Part shown: in pieces, positions 21,277-32,531 of the stretch
Layout: each line of letters begins with the position of its first letter
Numbering within the stretch: position 1 is the stretch's first letter
Assembly (NCBI GenBank): GCA_022539475.1
Contig: VCMS01000296.1
Coordinates: forward strand, 1 to 64,000
From: Gracilaria domingensis
Lineage: Eukaryota; Rhodophyta; Florideophyceae; Gracilariales; Gracilariaceae
Direction: 5' to 3'
Length of the DNA: 64,000 nucleotides
Notes under the pieces: generated by a model
Seen by the model: the letters and a program-made list of their open reading frames with translations, nothing else
The model's database searches: none
What the model was told of the DNA's origin: nothing
Made by a program: the position numbers and the translations under genes

Positions 21277-21627
21277 CCCCGTCTCCATTGGAGATGTATT
21301 TCTCTTGTATCACAACCGGGAAAGGATGTGAGAGAACATTATTATATCCCCAGTGGAAGCTGAGGGGGAGGATGAACTACTCTACGTGCTATCATTGTTA
21401 CCCATCCGGTGTCGAGTGGTGACATATTCTTTTTTTGTCACGAACCACACAGGATGTGATGGAAGAAGAAGATGCCCCCAGTCGAGACAGAGGGTGAGCT
21501 ACTCTAAGTACAATCACTAGTCCCTAGCTTGCCTCCACTGGCAATATCTTCCTGTTTTGCTATAACCATCGAGTGAGGTTATGGTGGAAGAGAAAAATAT
21601 CGCCGCTCGAGGCGAGGTGGGTGGGGA
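21277..21627. repeat. Three tandem long hairpins, ~122-bp period
   Basis: Three imperfect inverted repeats lie in tandem at 21277-21367, 21400-21495 and 21521-21627. In each, a C-rich outer arm is followed by a pyrimidine-rich stretch ending in CAACC, GAACC or TAACC, a loop of about 6-9 bases, and a matching purine-rich arm starting GGATGTG or GGTTATGG. Arms are about 42-50 bases. Linkers between units are related (CTACTCTACGTGCTATCATT and CTACTCTAAGTACAATCAC), so the units arose by tandem duplication. The units differ in sequence while keeping their pairing. They could be hairpin RNAs or precursors of small RNAs, or cruciform DNA. Confidence 0.7.
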
Positions 21628-21794
21628 TTATGTGAGCGCGAAAGAAGAGACAGAGAGGTGGCGCTTAAATAGTGGAAGGTGCGGAGGTATACAGTAGATG
21701 TTTTGGCGGGAAATGGGATGAGGGAAACAGGGACAATCATGGTGCTGGATATAGCCTGGAGAAGGGGGTAGAATTGAAGGTGGAGGGGGTCGCA

Positions 21795-22502
21795 ATGGAG
21801 AGAAGGGGTGCGGTGCATCTGAGTCAGTTAGAGCTTGGAGACCAGATAGAGAGTGGGGGCGGAGAGGGTGACAGGGAGATGCGGTTTGTGGGGGAGATGA
21901 AGGCGAGGGTGGGGATGTTGGGGTTGGTGATGAAGGAGCAACTGGACGATGGAATTGTGGAGATTGTAACGGAAATGGGCGGTGTGGTGCTGAGTGGGGG
22001 TGGTAGTGGTGTTTCGGTTGAGGCGATTTCGAGCCTGCGGAATTCGTTGTCGGTATTGGGAGTGGAGATGAGAAATCATGTGTATGGGATAGTGGAGTGT
22101 GCGGGAAGGGAGGTTGGAGAGTTGCGGGAGGAGAATAGGGTTCTGAACGAGAGGTTGGACGTGCTGGAGAAGGAGGTGAAGGAGCTGTGCAAGAGGCAAA
22201 GATTGGTGGAAGAGGAGACGGTGAAAGGAGGTGTGGAGGGAAAGACGGAGAAGGGAAGTGTGGGAAGGGTGGCGGTGCAGAAGGGGTCTCCTGTGACACC
22301 GAAGACAAAGGGTGGTGGGGTTGGGGATGGGAAGAGCCGTCTGAAGAAGAGGCGTAAGGAGATGAAGAAGGTGGTGGAGGAGGTGCCGCGGGAGGGAGTG
22401 GGAGCTCCGGTGGTGACTGGGTTTAGGAGTGCGGCGGAGGTAGCGCGGACTGCGAAGGTGATTATGAGGGGACAGGAGGAGAGAAGGATGGGAGGGATTT
22501 GA
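21795..22502 (+). CDS. Coiled-coil protein, unknown function
   Basis: 235 residues from the first in-frame ATG (21795); the frame is open further upstream from 21672 without an ATG. It is very rich in Gly, Glu, Val and Arg. A heptad-like stretch (EENRVLNERLDVLEKEVKEL) predicts a coiled coil, and a basic cluster (RLKKRRKEMKK) follows. No family was recognised. It lies directly before the 467-bp repeat at 22504, so the two may belong to one element. The long antisense frames here, rich in Pro, Ser and His, are shadows of the purine bias. Confidence 0.45.
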   Translation: MERRGAVHLSQLELGDQIESGGGEGDREMRFVGEMKARVGMLGLVMKEQLDDGIVEIVTEMGGVVLSGGGSGVSVEAISSLRNSLSVLGVEMRNHVYGIVECAGREVGELREENRVLNERLDVLEKEVKELCKRQRLVEEETVKGGVEGKTEKGSVGRVAVQKGSPVTPKTKGGGVGDGKSRLKKRRKEMKKVVEEVPREGVGAPVVTGFRSAAEVARTAKVIMRGQEERRMGGI

Positions 22503-22503
22503 A

Positions 22504-22970
22504 GCCGTTTTGGGGCGAGGCGGGTATACGAGAAGGGGGAGGGTTGTCCACCTGACTTCTACAAAATGACGTTTGCGGAGACGGAGAGAGAGGATGGGAA
22601 CGCGTGATGGGCGAGAAATGGGTAAATAGCGGGGGTGGTGTGGACTGGGAAGTAGTGAGGGGATGATTGAGGTGGGATGAGTTGCGATTGGCATTGCAAC
22701 ATGGAAGAAAATGGAAACGCAAACTAGCACGAGTGCAGTTTTGAGAGAGGGTCGCGGAAAAGAGCGAATGGGGTGGTGCGGCTAAGTAGAACCTCTACAA
22801 AAACTAGGGGACCCAAGAACTAAAGTGCGCGAAATGGAACTTAATATTCCAAACTTTCTTAATTTTTTGAGTGCCAGCCTCTGCCACCCCCTCGCGGGCC
22901 CCAAATAGCCCCAAAACTAGCTTAGTTTCCAAAGCGAACAGACTATATTCCACTTTGCAGAACACAGACG
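22504..22970. repeat. 467-bp dispersed repeat, copy 2
   Basis: Same length, orientation and borders as 6079-6545. Here its left border starts 2 bases after the stop of the coiled-coil gene, and its right border is followed by unrelated sequence. Shared internal blocks include GAGTGCCAGCC, AACAGACTATATTCCACTTTG and GAACACAGACG. Confidence 0.8.
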
Positions 22971-23154
22971 TACAAAAGACTGCTATCGATGGCGCTCTAA
23001 AGTATTGCTGCGCCAGGGGCCGCCGCCGTGCCATCGGCAGTGCATCCAGTTTATCAGTCATCGTCGTGGAACACGGCGCAGAATGCATAGAGTCCCCCAC
23101 ATCATTGACACTCGACACCATCCTCTTCTCTAGGGTAGGTGTGGTGCGCGTGGA

Positions 23155-23880
23155 AATTAGGGCGTGTCCGGAGGGTGAAGAAGACGGGATGGTGCACTGA
23201 GGTGAAGCAGTGGGTACAGGAAGTGCCGGGGGGCGTGTTTTGGGAGGTCTCGGGAAGGCGCCAGAATGTGGCCAGAACGTGACCGCGGGCGAGGGGGGGT
23301 CGGTCGTGTTAGGTTAGGTACCCTAACACGACCGGCCTTTCTCGCCCGCGGGCATAAAATTTTCAAAACATCGCCCAAAACGTGCCCGCGGGCGGGGGGT
23401 CCAATCGTGTTAGGGTACCTACCCTAACACGACCGACCCCTCCGCCCGCGGGCATGTTCTGGCCACATTCTGGTGCCTTCCCGGGACCTCCCAAAACACG
23501 CCCCCCCGAAGTGATTTCGCTACACCCGGCCGCCGGTACGTTGGCGCCGCTGTCCACGTGTATTGGCGGGATTAGGCTGTACGTGAATGTGAATGAGTGT
23601 ACCCTTGACTACTTTCCCAAGCATTTGAAGAGCACGATTAGAGAGCGCGACCATTGCTCGCGTTAGTCATCGTTGCGCGTACTCCACGACTCTAAAACGT
23701 ACAATCAGCGTACGAGCGGCCACGGACAGGACACGGACGAGACTGGCAGTGCGCTGGGAGGAGCTGCCGAAAGCGGGAGTGCCCAGCGTAAGTCGCCATT
23801 TAAAGGCTGGCCTCCGTTCTTGTATCGTCCAGAGCGAGCGTATTGTTGATATACACCTTTCACTGCAATAGCTGTTCAAC
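23155..23880. promoter_or_regulatory. Half control region of ParB copy B
   Basis: It corresponds to the ParB side of the control region: the spacer half (GATGGTGCACTGAGGTGA, CAGTGGGTACAGGAAGTGC), two palindromes at 23301-23334 and 23405-23432, and the promoter module with ATTTAAAGG at about 23799. The MTase side is missing. This copy therefore broke near the centre of the nested palindrome. The stretch 22971-23154 before it is unassigned. Confidence 0.8.
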
Positions 23881-26800
23881 ATGAAGCCAACTCGTGTTCG
23901 AAAGCGTACGCAAAGCGTGACTCCTCGCTGTCGGAGGAGCACTCGATCATTGCAAGGTGGAATGCGGGTTTCTCTGCAGATGGATATTGAGAATGAAGGA
24001 AAGGTGATAGTCGGGGAAGCTTTGTTGCATGGAATTGAAAGTGTTCTACGCCGCGAGTTGAACCGGAAGCAATTGGACCCAGGTCTTGTGGTGGTTCATA
24101 ATATTCTCATCAGTCGAAGCGGTCAGACGTTCTACCCTTACAGTGCGGAGGGACTGGATCTTCTACATTACATCCAGGATCTCCAGACGGCCGCTCCTTG
24201 GGATGAGAAAATGATGGAACCGGTGGCAGTCAGCATTTCGGCGTCGAAGCGACGAACGATGAGCGCTATGAGTGAGGTGATGACGCCGACAAGCCGCACG
24301 GAGCCAATTCGAAGTTCATCAACACCGAGAGGTAGCGCATCAGTAGCACCTCCGCGAGCCAGTCCGTCGTCTGTTACGAAGCGAACTATGGAGACGAGAT
24401 CATCCCCAGCTACGAAGCGGACAGACCAAACAAAGTCTACCTCCGCTACGAAGCCCACTGCGTTGAAAAGGGCATCTCCTGCGATCAATCAGACCGTCGA
24501 CACAAGGGGATCTTCTGCGTCGAAACAGACGGTTCAACACGGGACGGCTGTGCAAGAAGAGGAAGATGAGATCATAAGAGGTCCCCTTCGAGACGCGGAT
24601 GCGCAATCCGCACAAGGAGCTGGTCCATCTGTACCGCAGACTGCACCACAAACTGCGGAGCAGCAGGACGATGACGTTGTGCTTCTGTCCGCAAGAATGG
24701 CACTTTCAAGTGTTTCTGGCGAGCCTTCTGGAACACAAGGGACACCTACTCGGAGCAAGACGTACAGACGAATTCGTCAGAAGGTCCCAAAGGGGACATC
24801 AATCACTACGAGATGGTTGTTGTTACTGTTGATATCACTCTCGTGGACGCTCCGCCCAATTTACTCCGTGGAGTAAGTAAACGCCACGTCGAAACCCTTG
24901 TGAAGAGTATGGAAGAGCGGGGGATATTGCAGTCGATGGGTTCCCTAGTGGTGGCCTTACAAGATGCTGCTACGGGAGAGTGGGATGCTGACAAGGGACG
25001 CCTAACGAAGAAGTGCTTCATTGTAGATGGTTTGCATCGTCTGAGAGCTATACAATATTTGGCAGCGACTGGTGCACCGAATTAGATTTATTAGCCAAGT
25101 TTTGGCGTTGCAATCTGCTGATACGAAGAGATGGGAGGCCCACTGGGATGAAGGAATAGTTATGTGTTGCTTCGTACCTCAATGAGTTGACGAGTATCAT
25201 TCGAAGGATGATGTTTGCAGACAAGATACACTCTATAGTTAGTGTGGTCGCCATTCTAATTGAAGATGTTGAGGGGGTGACGCCGGCAGACGTGGATCCT
25301 GCAGAAGTGACAGAAGTGTTGCAGGAGAGCCAACTGATTGGGACTGTGCAAGAGCGTCAGTATCTGAGATATGTCAATGTCGCCCTGCAACTCATGTCTC
25401 GTGAGGGAATGCTGGCCCATTTCGAGGATATATGTGAGACTGTGAGTGACATAGGTCTCACACATCTGTCCCATACTCCGCTATATGTTTTGGATGCCGA
25501 GGAGTTTTCCTTCATTCTTGATAGTCTTCAGATGTTTCTATTGAAGGGCAAATCGACGAAACGAAGACAAAGCAATGGAAAAGCTTTGAGGAGGTTCGAG
25601 GTTTCTTTTATGATAGAGCAGTGTCTTTGTTCCGCCCGGCTCGAGCAGTGAGGAATGAACTGAACGAGGAAGAGTCGATGGAAGTGTTCCTGAAACGCGA
25701 AATCAGTCTTTCTGCTCCATCGAATGAAGATGACATTGAAGACCCAGACAACAACGCAGCTGTGTATCAGTTTCTTTTGGGACAAGTTGTGAACTTCAAT
25801 ACATTGCGGCGTGTTCAGAGCAGGACGAACTCAATTAGAACTGCCACGACTTCCGTTTAGAATCGATTACGGACGATGCTCAAGGTAAATCCGCCCCCGC
25901 CCCACCAGTGAAGTAGTCCGTGACGAAGAGGAGGACTCCCGCTGCTGCTGCTGCATCATCTGCCAGTGAAGAAGGGGAGCCGCGAAGAAGTGCACGAGAA
26001 CGGGCGCAGGTGAGTTATAAGGAAATTGAGCACGGCCGAAATCGAGGTGCCATAGAAGTTCTGGATAGCTCTGAAGAGGAACAGCGGACTCCGCCGAGAA
26101 AGAAACAGAGAAAGACTTTCACACAACAGATGAGATCTACTCTGAACAGCATGACACCGGATGATCTGAAGTCTCAACTAAATGAACATGTGCTGAGAGG
26201 AAGGTCGATGAAGGTTCAGTTCGTGGCATTGGGAGAGGGAGCGAATGCAGAGAACGCAGGCAGTTCTGCATTTGGGAATGACGAAGAGCTTCTTGCTGTG
26301 ACAGTTCCACTGGTTGTCACCGTCGAGAAAGATGCTGCGCTATACGATCAGCAAGAGACAGGTGGGGGGTCATTTGATGACGAGTTACCTACAGCTCTCC
26401 TGGAATCTGAGGAGCACGGACTTGTTCGAGGTGACCCATATGATGGCCCACCGAACCCATCATGGTGCGGGTATGCCAGGCTGAGACCGCAGGAATGGCA
26501 AGGGAAGAACGTAATTGAGCACAAGGACCCCTGGCTCAGAGTCATTCACTTGCCGAAGGGACATAGGTCGGAGCTGCTAAGTGTCTCGAATCTCAGAGAT
26601 GTACACCATCTTGTCTTTTGGCACGCTGCAAGGGCTGAACATCGCCTACGGGCGGAGACATTTGGTATGCAGTATCCTCGTACTCGACCGACAGGTATGG
26701 ATGATGAAGAGGTGCTGTGGGTTGCTGCGAAGGAGCATGACGAATTTGGGCAAATGTTCTTCGCCCGAATGCAAGCTGAGCTAAGGCAGAATGGATATTG

Positions 26801-27625
26801 CGTGCTTGATGGTTTTGCGACGGATAATGGTGTCCCTAAATGGGAGGAGTTGGAAGAAGTTCGGGAGTTCGGAGATGTGTCGGGGAAGTTGGTGGACTTC
26901 TTCGAGAATGAGTATGGAGCGATGCCGGATATACGGAAAGGAGAGGAACAGAAGTCGTTTGTTCAAATAATCAACGATGATAAAGGATGGAAGGACGGTA
27001 GCGATGGACCATTTGAGGGGAGAGTGATGTCGACACGTTGGGGTACGGTGGAGAAGCCGGAGGATAATGAGGAGCTCAGGTGGGTTGTAAGGTCGCGTGC
27101 TTTACTTGATGTTCGAATGGGTACAATTGCTGCGGCTTTGGGACTATGGGACAATGAAAGGGAAGCTGTGAAGATGTACACTCCGAAAACCGGTGGTCGA
27201 TTTCTGGGGACGACGAGAAAGTGCAAGCGCCAGACGCTGCACACCGAGTTCAGTGGTATGGTTACGAAGGAAACAATGAATACTGGCAACCCCGGATACT
27301 TTGTAATGGCCTATGGGAAAGAGGGCTTTCCTCTCTGGGTGAGCGCTGGAAGCCATCAACTGGTGGGGATGAACAACCAACAGTTGCGAGTGATGTCGGA
27401 GGTGTATCCAGCGAAGAAGATAATCATCCCACCGTACTCTGTATTCGTGGGCCGTGGTGATGTGACACATGCTGGAGCAAGTGGGAAGGACAAGGTGGAT
27501 AGGCCCGAGTCTATGGATTTGCTGGTTAGATACCACATGTACATGGTACCAGAGGGCTACGCACTACCTGATGCTGTTCATCGGGTACGAGATTTCCGAC
27601 CCACGTTTGTCAATGGTGACGAGGA
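23881..27625 (+). pseudogene. ParB-dioxygenase fusion, copy B, broken
   Basis: It follows copy A (12494-16411) from MKPTRVRKR to FVNGDEE and then passes directly into the inverted copy C. A frameshift near 24.79 kb hits the start of the ParB domain. Stops are seen near 25.08 kb and 25.86 kb, and another frameshift lies near 25.56 kb. The dioxygenase part from 25920 on is open. Its first metal motif reads HTEF instead of HTDF. The acidic tail of copy A is missing because of the junction. The ParB region can no longer be read through. Confidence 0.9.
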
Positions 27626-30600
27626 AAGCCCTCTTTCCCAGAGGCCATTACAAAGTATCCGGGGTTGCCAGTATTCATTGTTTCCTTCGTAACCATACCA
27701 CTGAACTCGGTGTGCAGCGTCTGGCGCTTGCACTTTCTCGTCGTCCCCAGAAATCGACCACCAGTTTTCGGAGTGTACATCTTCACAGCTTCCCTTTCAT
27801 TGTCCCATAGTCCCAAAGCCGCAGCAATTGTACCCATTCGAACATCAAGTAAAGCACGCGACCTTACAAACCACCTGAGCTCCTCATTATCCTCCGGCTT
27901 CTCCACCGTACCCCAACGTGTCGACATCACTCTCCCCTCAAATGGTCCATCGCTACCGTCCTTCCATCCTTCATCATCGTTGATTATTTGAACAAACGAC
28001 TTCTGTTCCTCTCCTTTCCGTATATCCGGCATCGCTCCATACTCATTCTCGAAGAAGTCCACCAACTTCCCCGACACATCTCCGAACTCCCGAACTTCTT
28101 CCAACTCCTCCCATTTAGGGACACCATTATCCGTCGCAAAGCCATCAAGCACGCAATATCCATTCTGCCTTAGCTCAGCTTGCATTCGGGCGAAGAACAT
28201 TTGCCCAAATTCGTCATGCTCCTTCGCAGCAACCCACAGCACCTCTTCATCATCCATACCTGTCGGTCGAGTACGAGGATACTGCATACCAAATGTCTCC
28301 GCCCGTAGGCGATGTTCAGCCCTTGCAGCGTGCCAAAAGACAAGATGGTGTACATCTCTGAGATTCGAGACACTTAGCAGCTCCGACCTATGTCCCTTCG
28401 GCAAGTGAATGACTCTGAGCCAGGGGTCCTTGTGCTCAATTACGTTCTTCCCTTGCCATTCCTGCGGTCTCAGCCTGGCATACCCGCACCATGATGGGTT
28501 CGGTGGGCCATCATATGGGTCACCTCGAACAAGTCCGTGCTCTTCATATTCCGGAAGAGCTGTAGGTAACTCGTCATCAGATGACCCCCCACCTGTCTCT
28601 TGCTGATCGTCTGGCGCAGCATCTTTCTCGACGGTGACAACCCGTGGAACTGTCACAGAAAGAAGCTCATCGTCATCCACAAATGCAGAACTGCCTGCGT
28701 TCTCTGCATTCGCTCCCTCTCCCAATGCCACGAACTGAACCTTCATCGACCTTCCTCTCAGCACATGTTCATTTAGTTGAGACATCAGGTCATCCGGTGT
28801 CATGCTGTTCAGAGTAGATCTCATCTGTTGTGTGAAAGTCTTTCCCCGTTTTTTCCTCGGCGGAGCCCGCTGTTCTTCTTCAGAGCTATCCAGAACTTCT
28901 ATGGCACCTCGATTTCGGCCGTGCTCAATTTCCCTATAACTCACCTGCGCCCGTTCTCGTGCACTTCTTCGCGGCTCCCCTTCTTCACTGGCAGATGATG
29001 CAGCAGCAGCAGCGGGAGTCCTCCTCTTCGTCACGGACTGCTTCACTGGTGCGGGGGGCAGAATTACCTTGAGCATCGTCCGTAATCGATTCTGAACGGA
29101 AGTCGTGGCAGTTCTAATTGAGCTCGTCCTGCTCCGAACACGCGACAATGTGTTGAAGTTCACAACTTGTCCCAAAAGGAACTGATACACAGCTGCGTTG
29201 TTGTCTGGGTCTTCAACGTCATCTTCATTCGATGGAGCAGAAAGACTGACTTCTCGTTTCAGGAACACTTCCATGGACTCCTCCTCGTTCAGTTCATTCC
29301 TCACTGCTCTAGCCGCGCGGAACAGAGAGACTGCTCTATCATAAAAGAAACCTCGAACCTCCTCAAAGCTTTTCCATTGCTTTGTCTTCGTCGACTTGCC
29401 CTTCAATAGAAACATCTGAAGACAATCAAGAATGAAGGAAAACTCCTCGGCATCCAAAACATATAGCGGAGTATGGGACAGATGTGTGAGACCTATGTCA
29501 CTCACAGTCTCACATATATCCTCGAAATGGGCCAGCATTCCCTCACGAGACATGAGTTGCAGGGCGACATTGGCATATCTCAGGTACTGACGCTCTTGCA
29601 CAGTCCCAATCAGTTGGCTCTCCTTCAACACTTCTGTCACTTCTGCAGGATCCACGTCTGCCGGCGTCACCCCCTCAACATCTTCAATTAGAATGGCGAC
29701 CACACTAACTATAGAGTGTATCTTGTCTGCAAACATCATCCTTCGCATGGTACTCGTCCACTCATTGAGGTACGAGGCAACACATAACAATTCCTTCATC
29801 CCAATGGGCCTCCCATCTCTTCGTATCAGCAGATTGCAATGCCAAAACCTGGCTAATCGCTTCCAATTCGGTGCACCAGTCGCTGCCAAATATTGTACAG
29901 CTTTCAGACGATACAAACCATCTACAATGAAGCACTTCCTCGTTAGGCGTCCCTTGTCAGTATCCCTCTCTCCCGTAGTAGCATCTTGTAAGGCCACAAC
30001 TGGAGAACCCATCGACTGCAATATCCCCCGCTCCTCCATACTCTTCACAAGGGCTTCAACGTGGCGTCTACTTACTCCACGGAGTAAATTGGGCGGAGTG
30101 TCCACCAGAGTGATGTCAACAGTAACAACAACCATCCGGTAGTAATTGAGGTTCACCTTTGGTACCTTCTGACGAATTCGTCTGTACGTCTTGCTCCGAG
30201 TAGGTGTCCCTTGTGTTCCAGACCGCTCGCCAGAAACACTTGAACGTGCCATTCTTGCGGACAGAAACACAACGTCATCGTCCTGCTGCTCCGCAGTTTC
30301 TGGTGCAGTTTGGGGTACAGATGGACCAGCTCCTTGCGCGGATTGCGCATCCGCGTCTGGAAGGGGACCTTTCATGATCTTATCTTCCTCCTCTTGCACA
30401 GCCGTCCCGTGCTGAACCGTCTGTTTCGACGCAGAAGATCCCCTTGTGTCGACGGTCTGATTCATCGCAGGAGAAGCCCTTTTCGACGCAGTGGGCTTCG
30501 TAGCGGAGGTAGACTTTGTTTGACCTGTCCGCTTCGTAGCTGGAGATGCTCTCGTCTCCATAGACCGCTTCGTAACAGACGACGGACCTGCCCGCGGAGG

Positions 30601-31068
30601 TGGTACTGATGCGCTACCTCTCGGTGTTGATGAACTTCGAATTGGCTCCGTGCGGCTTGTCGGCGTCATCACCTCACTCATAGCGCTCACCGTTCCTCGC
30701 TTCGACGCCGGAATGCTGGCTGCCACCGGTTCCATCATTTTCTCATCCCAAGGAGCGGCCGTCCGGAGATCCTGGATATATTGTGGAAGATCCAGGCCCT
30801 CCGCCCGGTAAGGGTAGAACGTCTGACCGCTTCGACTGATGAGAATATTATGAACCACCACAAGACCTGGGTCCAATTGCTTCCCGTGCAACTCGCGGCG
30901 TAGAACACTTCCAATTCCATGCAACAACACTTCCCCGACTATCACCTTTCCTTCATCCTCAATATCCATCTGTAGAGAAACCCGCATTCCACCTTGCAAT
31001 AATCGAGTGCTCCGCCGAGTGCGAGGAGTCACGCTTTGCGTACGCTTTCGAACACGAGTTGGCTTCAT
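27610..31068 (-). CDS. ParB-dioxygenase fusion, copy C, C-terminus cut
   Basis: Open from MKPTRVRKR (ATG 31068) for about 1146 residues, nearly identical to copy A, until MASGKEGFP, where the tail-to-tail junction at about 27625 cuts it. ParB motif VDGLYRLKA has Tyr where copy A has His, so the G-x-HR motif reads G-x-YR here. The first metal motif is HTEF (Glu for Asp). The distal His, the 2OG-binding Arg and the acidic tail are lost, so the dioxygenase cannot fold normally. It is divergent from the MTase-SET at 32532. Confidence 0.85.
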   Translation of the reverse strand: MKPTRVRKRTQSVTPRTRRSTRLLQGGMRVSLQMDIEDEGKVIVGEVLLHGIGSVLRRELHGKQLDPGLVVVHNILISRSGQTFYPYRAEGLDLPQYIQDLRTAAPWDEKMMEPVAASIPASKRGTVSAMSEVMTPTSRTEPIRSSSTPRGSASVPPPRAGPSSVTKRSMETRASPATKRTGQTKSTSATKPTASKRASPAMNQTVDTRGSSASKQTVQHGTAVQEEEDKIMKGPLPDADAQSAQGAGPSVPQTAPETAEQQDDDVVFLSARMARSSVSGERSGTQGTPTRSKTYRRIRQKVPKVNLNYYRMVVVTVDITLVDTPPNLLRGVSRRHVEALVKSMEERGILQSMGSPVVALQDATTGERDTDKGRLTRKCFIVDGLYRLKAVQYLAATGAPNWKRLARFWHCNLLIRRDGRPIGMKELLCVASYLNEWTSTMRRMMFADKIHSIVSVVAILIEDVEGVTPADVDPAEVTEVLKESQLIGTVQERQYLRYANVALQLMSREGMLAHFEDICETVSDIGLTHLSHTPLYVLDAEEFSFILDCLQMFLLKGKSTKTKQWKSFEEVRGFFYDRAVSLFRAARAVRNELNEEESMEVFLKREVSLSAPSNEDDVEDPDNNAAVYQFLLGQVVNFNTLSRVRSRTSSIRTATTSVQNRLRTMLKVILPPAPVKQSVTKRRTPAAAAASSASEEGEPRRSARERAQVSYREIEHGRNRGAIEVLDSSEEEQRAPPRKKRGKTFTQQMRSTLNSMTPDDLMSQLNEHVLRGRSMKVQFVALGEGANAENAGSSAFVDDDELLSVTVPRVVTVEKDAAPDDQQETGGGSSDDELPTALPEYEEHGLVRGDPYDGPPNPSWCGYARLRPQEWQGKNVIEHKDPWLRVIHLPKGHRSELLSVSNLRDVHHLVFWHAARAEHRLRAETFGMQYPRTRPTGMDDEEVLWVAAKEHDEFGQMFFARMQAELRQNGYCVLDGFATDNGVPKWEELEEVREFGDVSGKLVDFFENEYGAMPDIRKGEEQKSFVQIINDDEGWKDGSDGPFEGRVMSTRWGTVEKPEDNEELRWFVRSRALLDVRMGTIAAALGLWDNEREAVKMYTPKTGGRFLGTTRKCKRQTLHTEFSGMVTKETMNTGNPGYFVMASGKEGFPRHH

Positions 31069-32531
31069 GTTGAACAGCTATTGCAGTGAAAGGTGTATAT
31101 CAACAATACGCTCGCTCTGGACGATACAACAACGGAGGCGAGCCTTTAAATGGCGACTTACGCTGGGCACCCCCGCTTTCGGCAGCTCCTCCCAGCGCAC
31201 TGCCAGTCTCGTCCGTGTCCTGTCCGTGGCCGCTCGCACACTGATTGTACGCTTTAGAGTCGTGGAGTTCGCGCAATGATGACTCACGCGAGCAATGGTC
31301 GCGTTCTCAATCATGCTCTTCAAATGCTTTGCATAGTAGTCAAGAGTACACTCATTCACTTCCATGTACAGCCTACTCCCGCAAATACACGTGGACAGCG
31401 GCGCCAACGTACCGGCGGCCGGGTGTAGCGAAATCACTGCGCGGCGGCGTGTTTTGCAAGGTCCCGGGAAGGCACCGGAATGTGGCCAGAACGTGCCCGC
31501 GGGCGGGGGGGGTCGGTCGTGTTAGGGTAGGTACCCTAACACGACCGGACCCCCCCGCCCGCGGGCATAAAATCGCACATTTTTCAAAAAATCGCCCAAA
31601 ACGTGCCCGCGGCCGGGGGGGGGGCCGGTCGTGTTAGGGTACCTACCCTAACACGACCGACCCCCCCCCCGCCGCGGGCACGTTCTGGCCACATTCTGGC
31701 ACCCTCCGGAGACCTCCCAAAACACTCCTCCCGGCACTTCCTGTACCCACTCGTCACCTTAGTGCACCATCCCGTCATCTTCACCCTCCAGACACTCCCT
31801 AATTTCCGGGATGGTGCACTGAGGTGACCATCCCGTCTTCTCCACCCTCCAGACACTCCCTAATTTCCGGGATGGTGCACTGAGGTGACGCAGTGGGTAC
31901 AGGAAGTGCCGGGAGGAGTGTTTTGGGAGGTCTCCGGAGGGTGTCAAAAAATCGTCCAAAACGTGCCCGCGGGCGGGGGGGTCGGTCTGTTAGGGTAGCT
32001 ACCCTAACACGACTGGACCCCCCCGCCCGCGGGCACGTTTTGGACGATTTTTTGAAAAATGTGCGATTTTATGCCCGCGGGCGGGGGGGTCCGGTCGTGT
32101 TAGGGTACTACCCTAACACGACCGACCCCCCCGCCCGCGGGCACGTTCTGGCACATTCCGGCGCCTTCCGGAGACCTCCCAAAACACTCCTCCCGGCACT
32201 TCCGGCAGTGATTTCGCTGCACACGCCGTGCACATATATCAAACTAGAGAAAACTAGCGCTTCACACCCACTTGATCCGCGACTTTTAGCACAATACGGG
32301 ACCGTTGCAATAGCTCCGAATCGCGACGTGGCCGACACGCGACGCTATCGCTCCGACAGCGACGCTATCGCTCCGACACGCGACGCTATCGCTCCGACAC
32401 GCGACGCTATCGCTCCGAGCGGACACGGACACGGACGAGACTGGCAGTGCGCTGGGAGGAGCTGCCGAAAGCGGGGGTGCCCAGCGTAAGTCGCCATTTA
32501 AAGGCTCGCCTCCGTTGTTTGCGCTGAAGCG
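31069..32531. promoter_or_regulatory. Divergent control region, right copy
   Basis: Mirror arrangement of 11019-12493. The promoter module for ParB lies at about 31140-31225 (minus strand). Palindromes are at 31514-31547, 31626-31659, 31984-32013 (weaker) and 32092-32124, with the spacer inverted repeat in between. The 21-bp minisatellite (four units, GACACGCGACGCTATCGCTCC) is at 32331-32425 and the promoter module for MTase-SET at about 32425-32510, with TTTAAA at 32497-32502, 30 bases before the ATG at 32532. Having two separate copies with the same plan shows the plan is a fixed part of the element. Confidence 0.85.

Noticed and set aside
21277-21627. CRISPR array
   Set aside because: Three long, diverged hairpin units with related linkers in a eukaryotic setting; no short identical repeats with unique spacers and no cas genes.
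21579-22730. Long minus-strand Pro/Ser/His-rich ORFs
   Set aside because: They are the complement of a purine-rich coding strand; no domain, and extreme composition.
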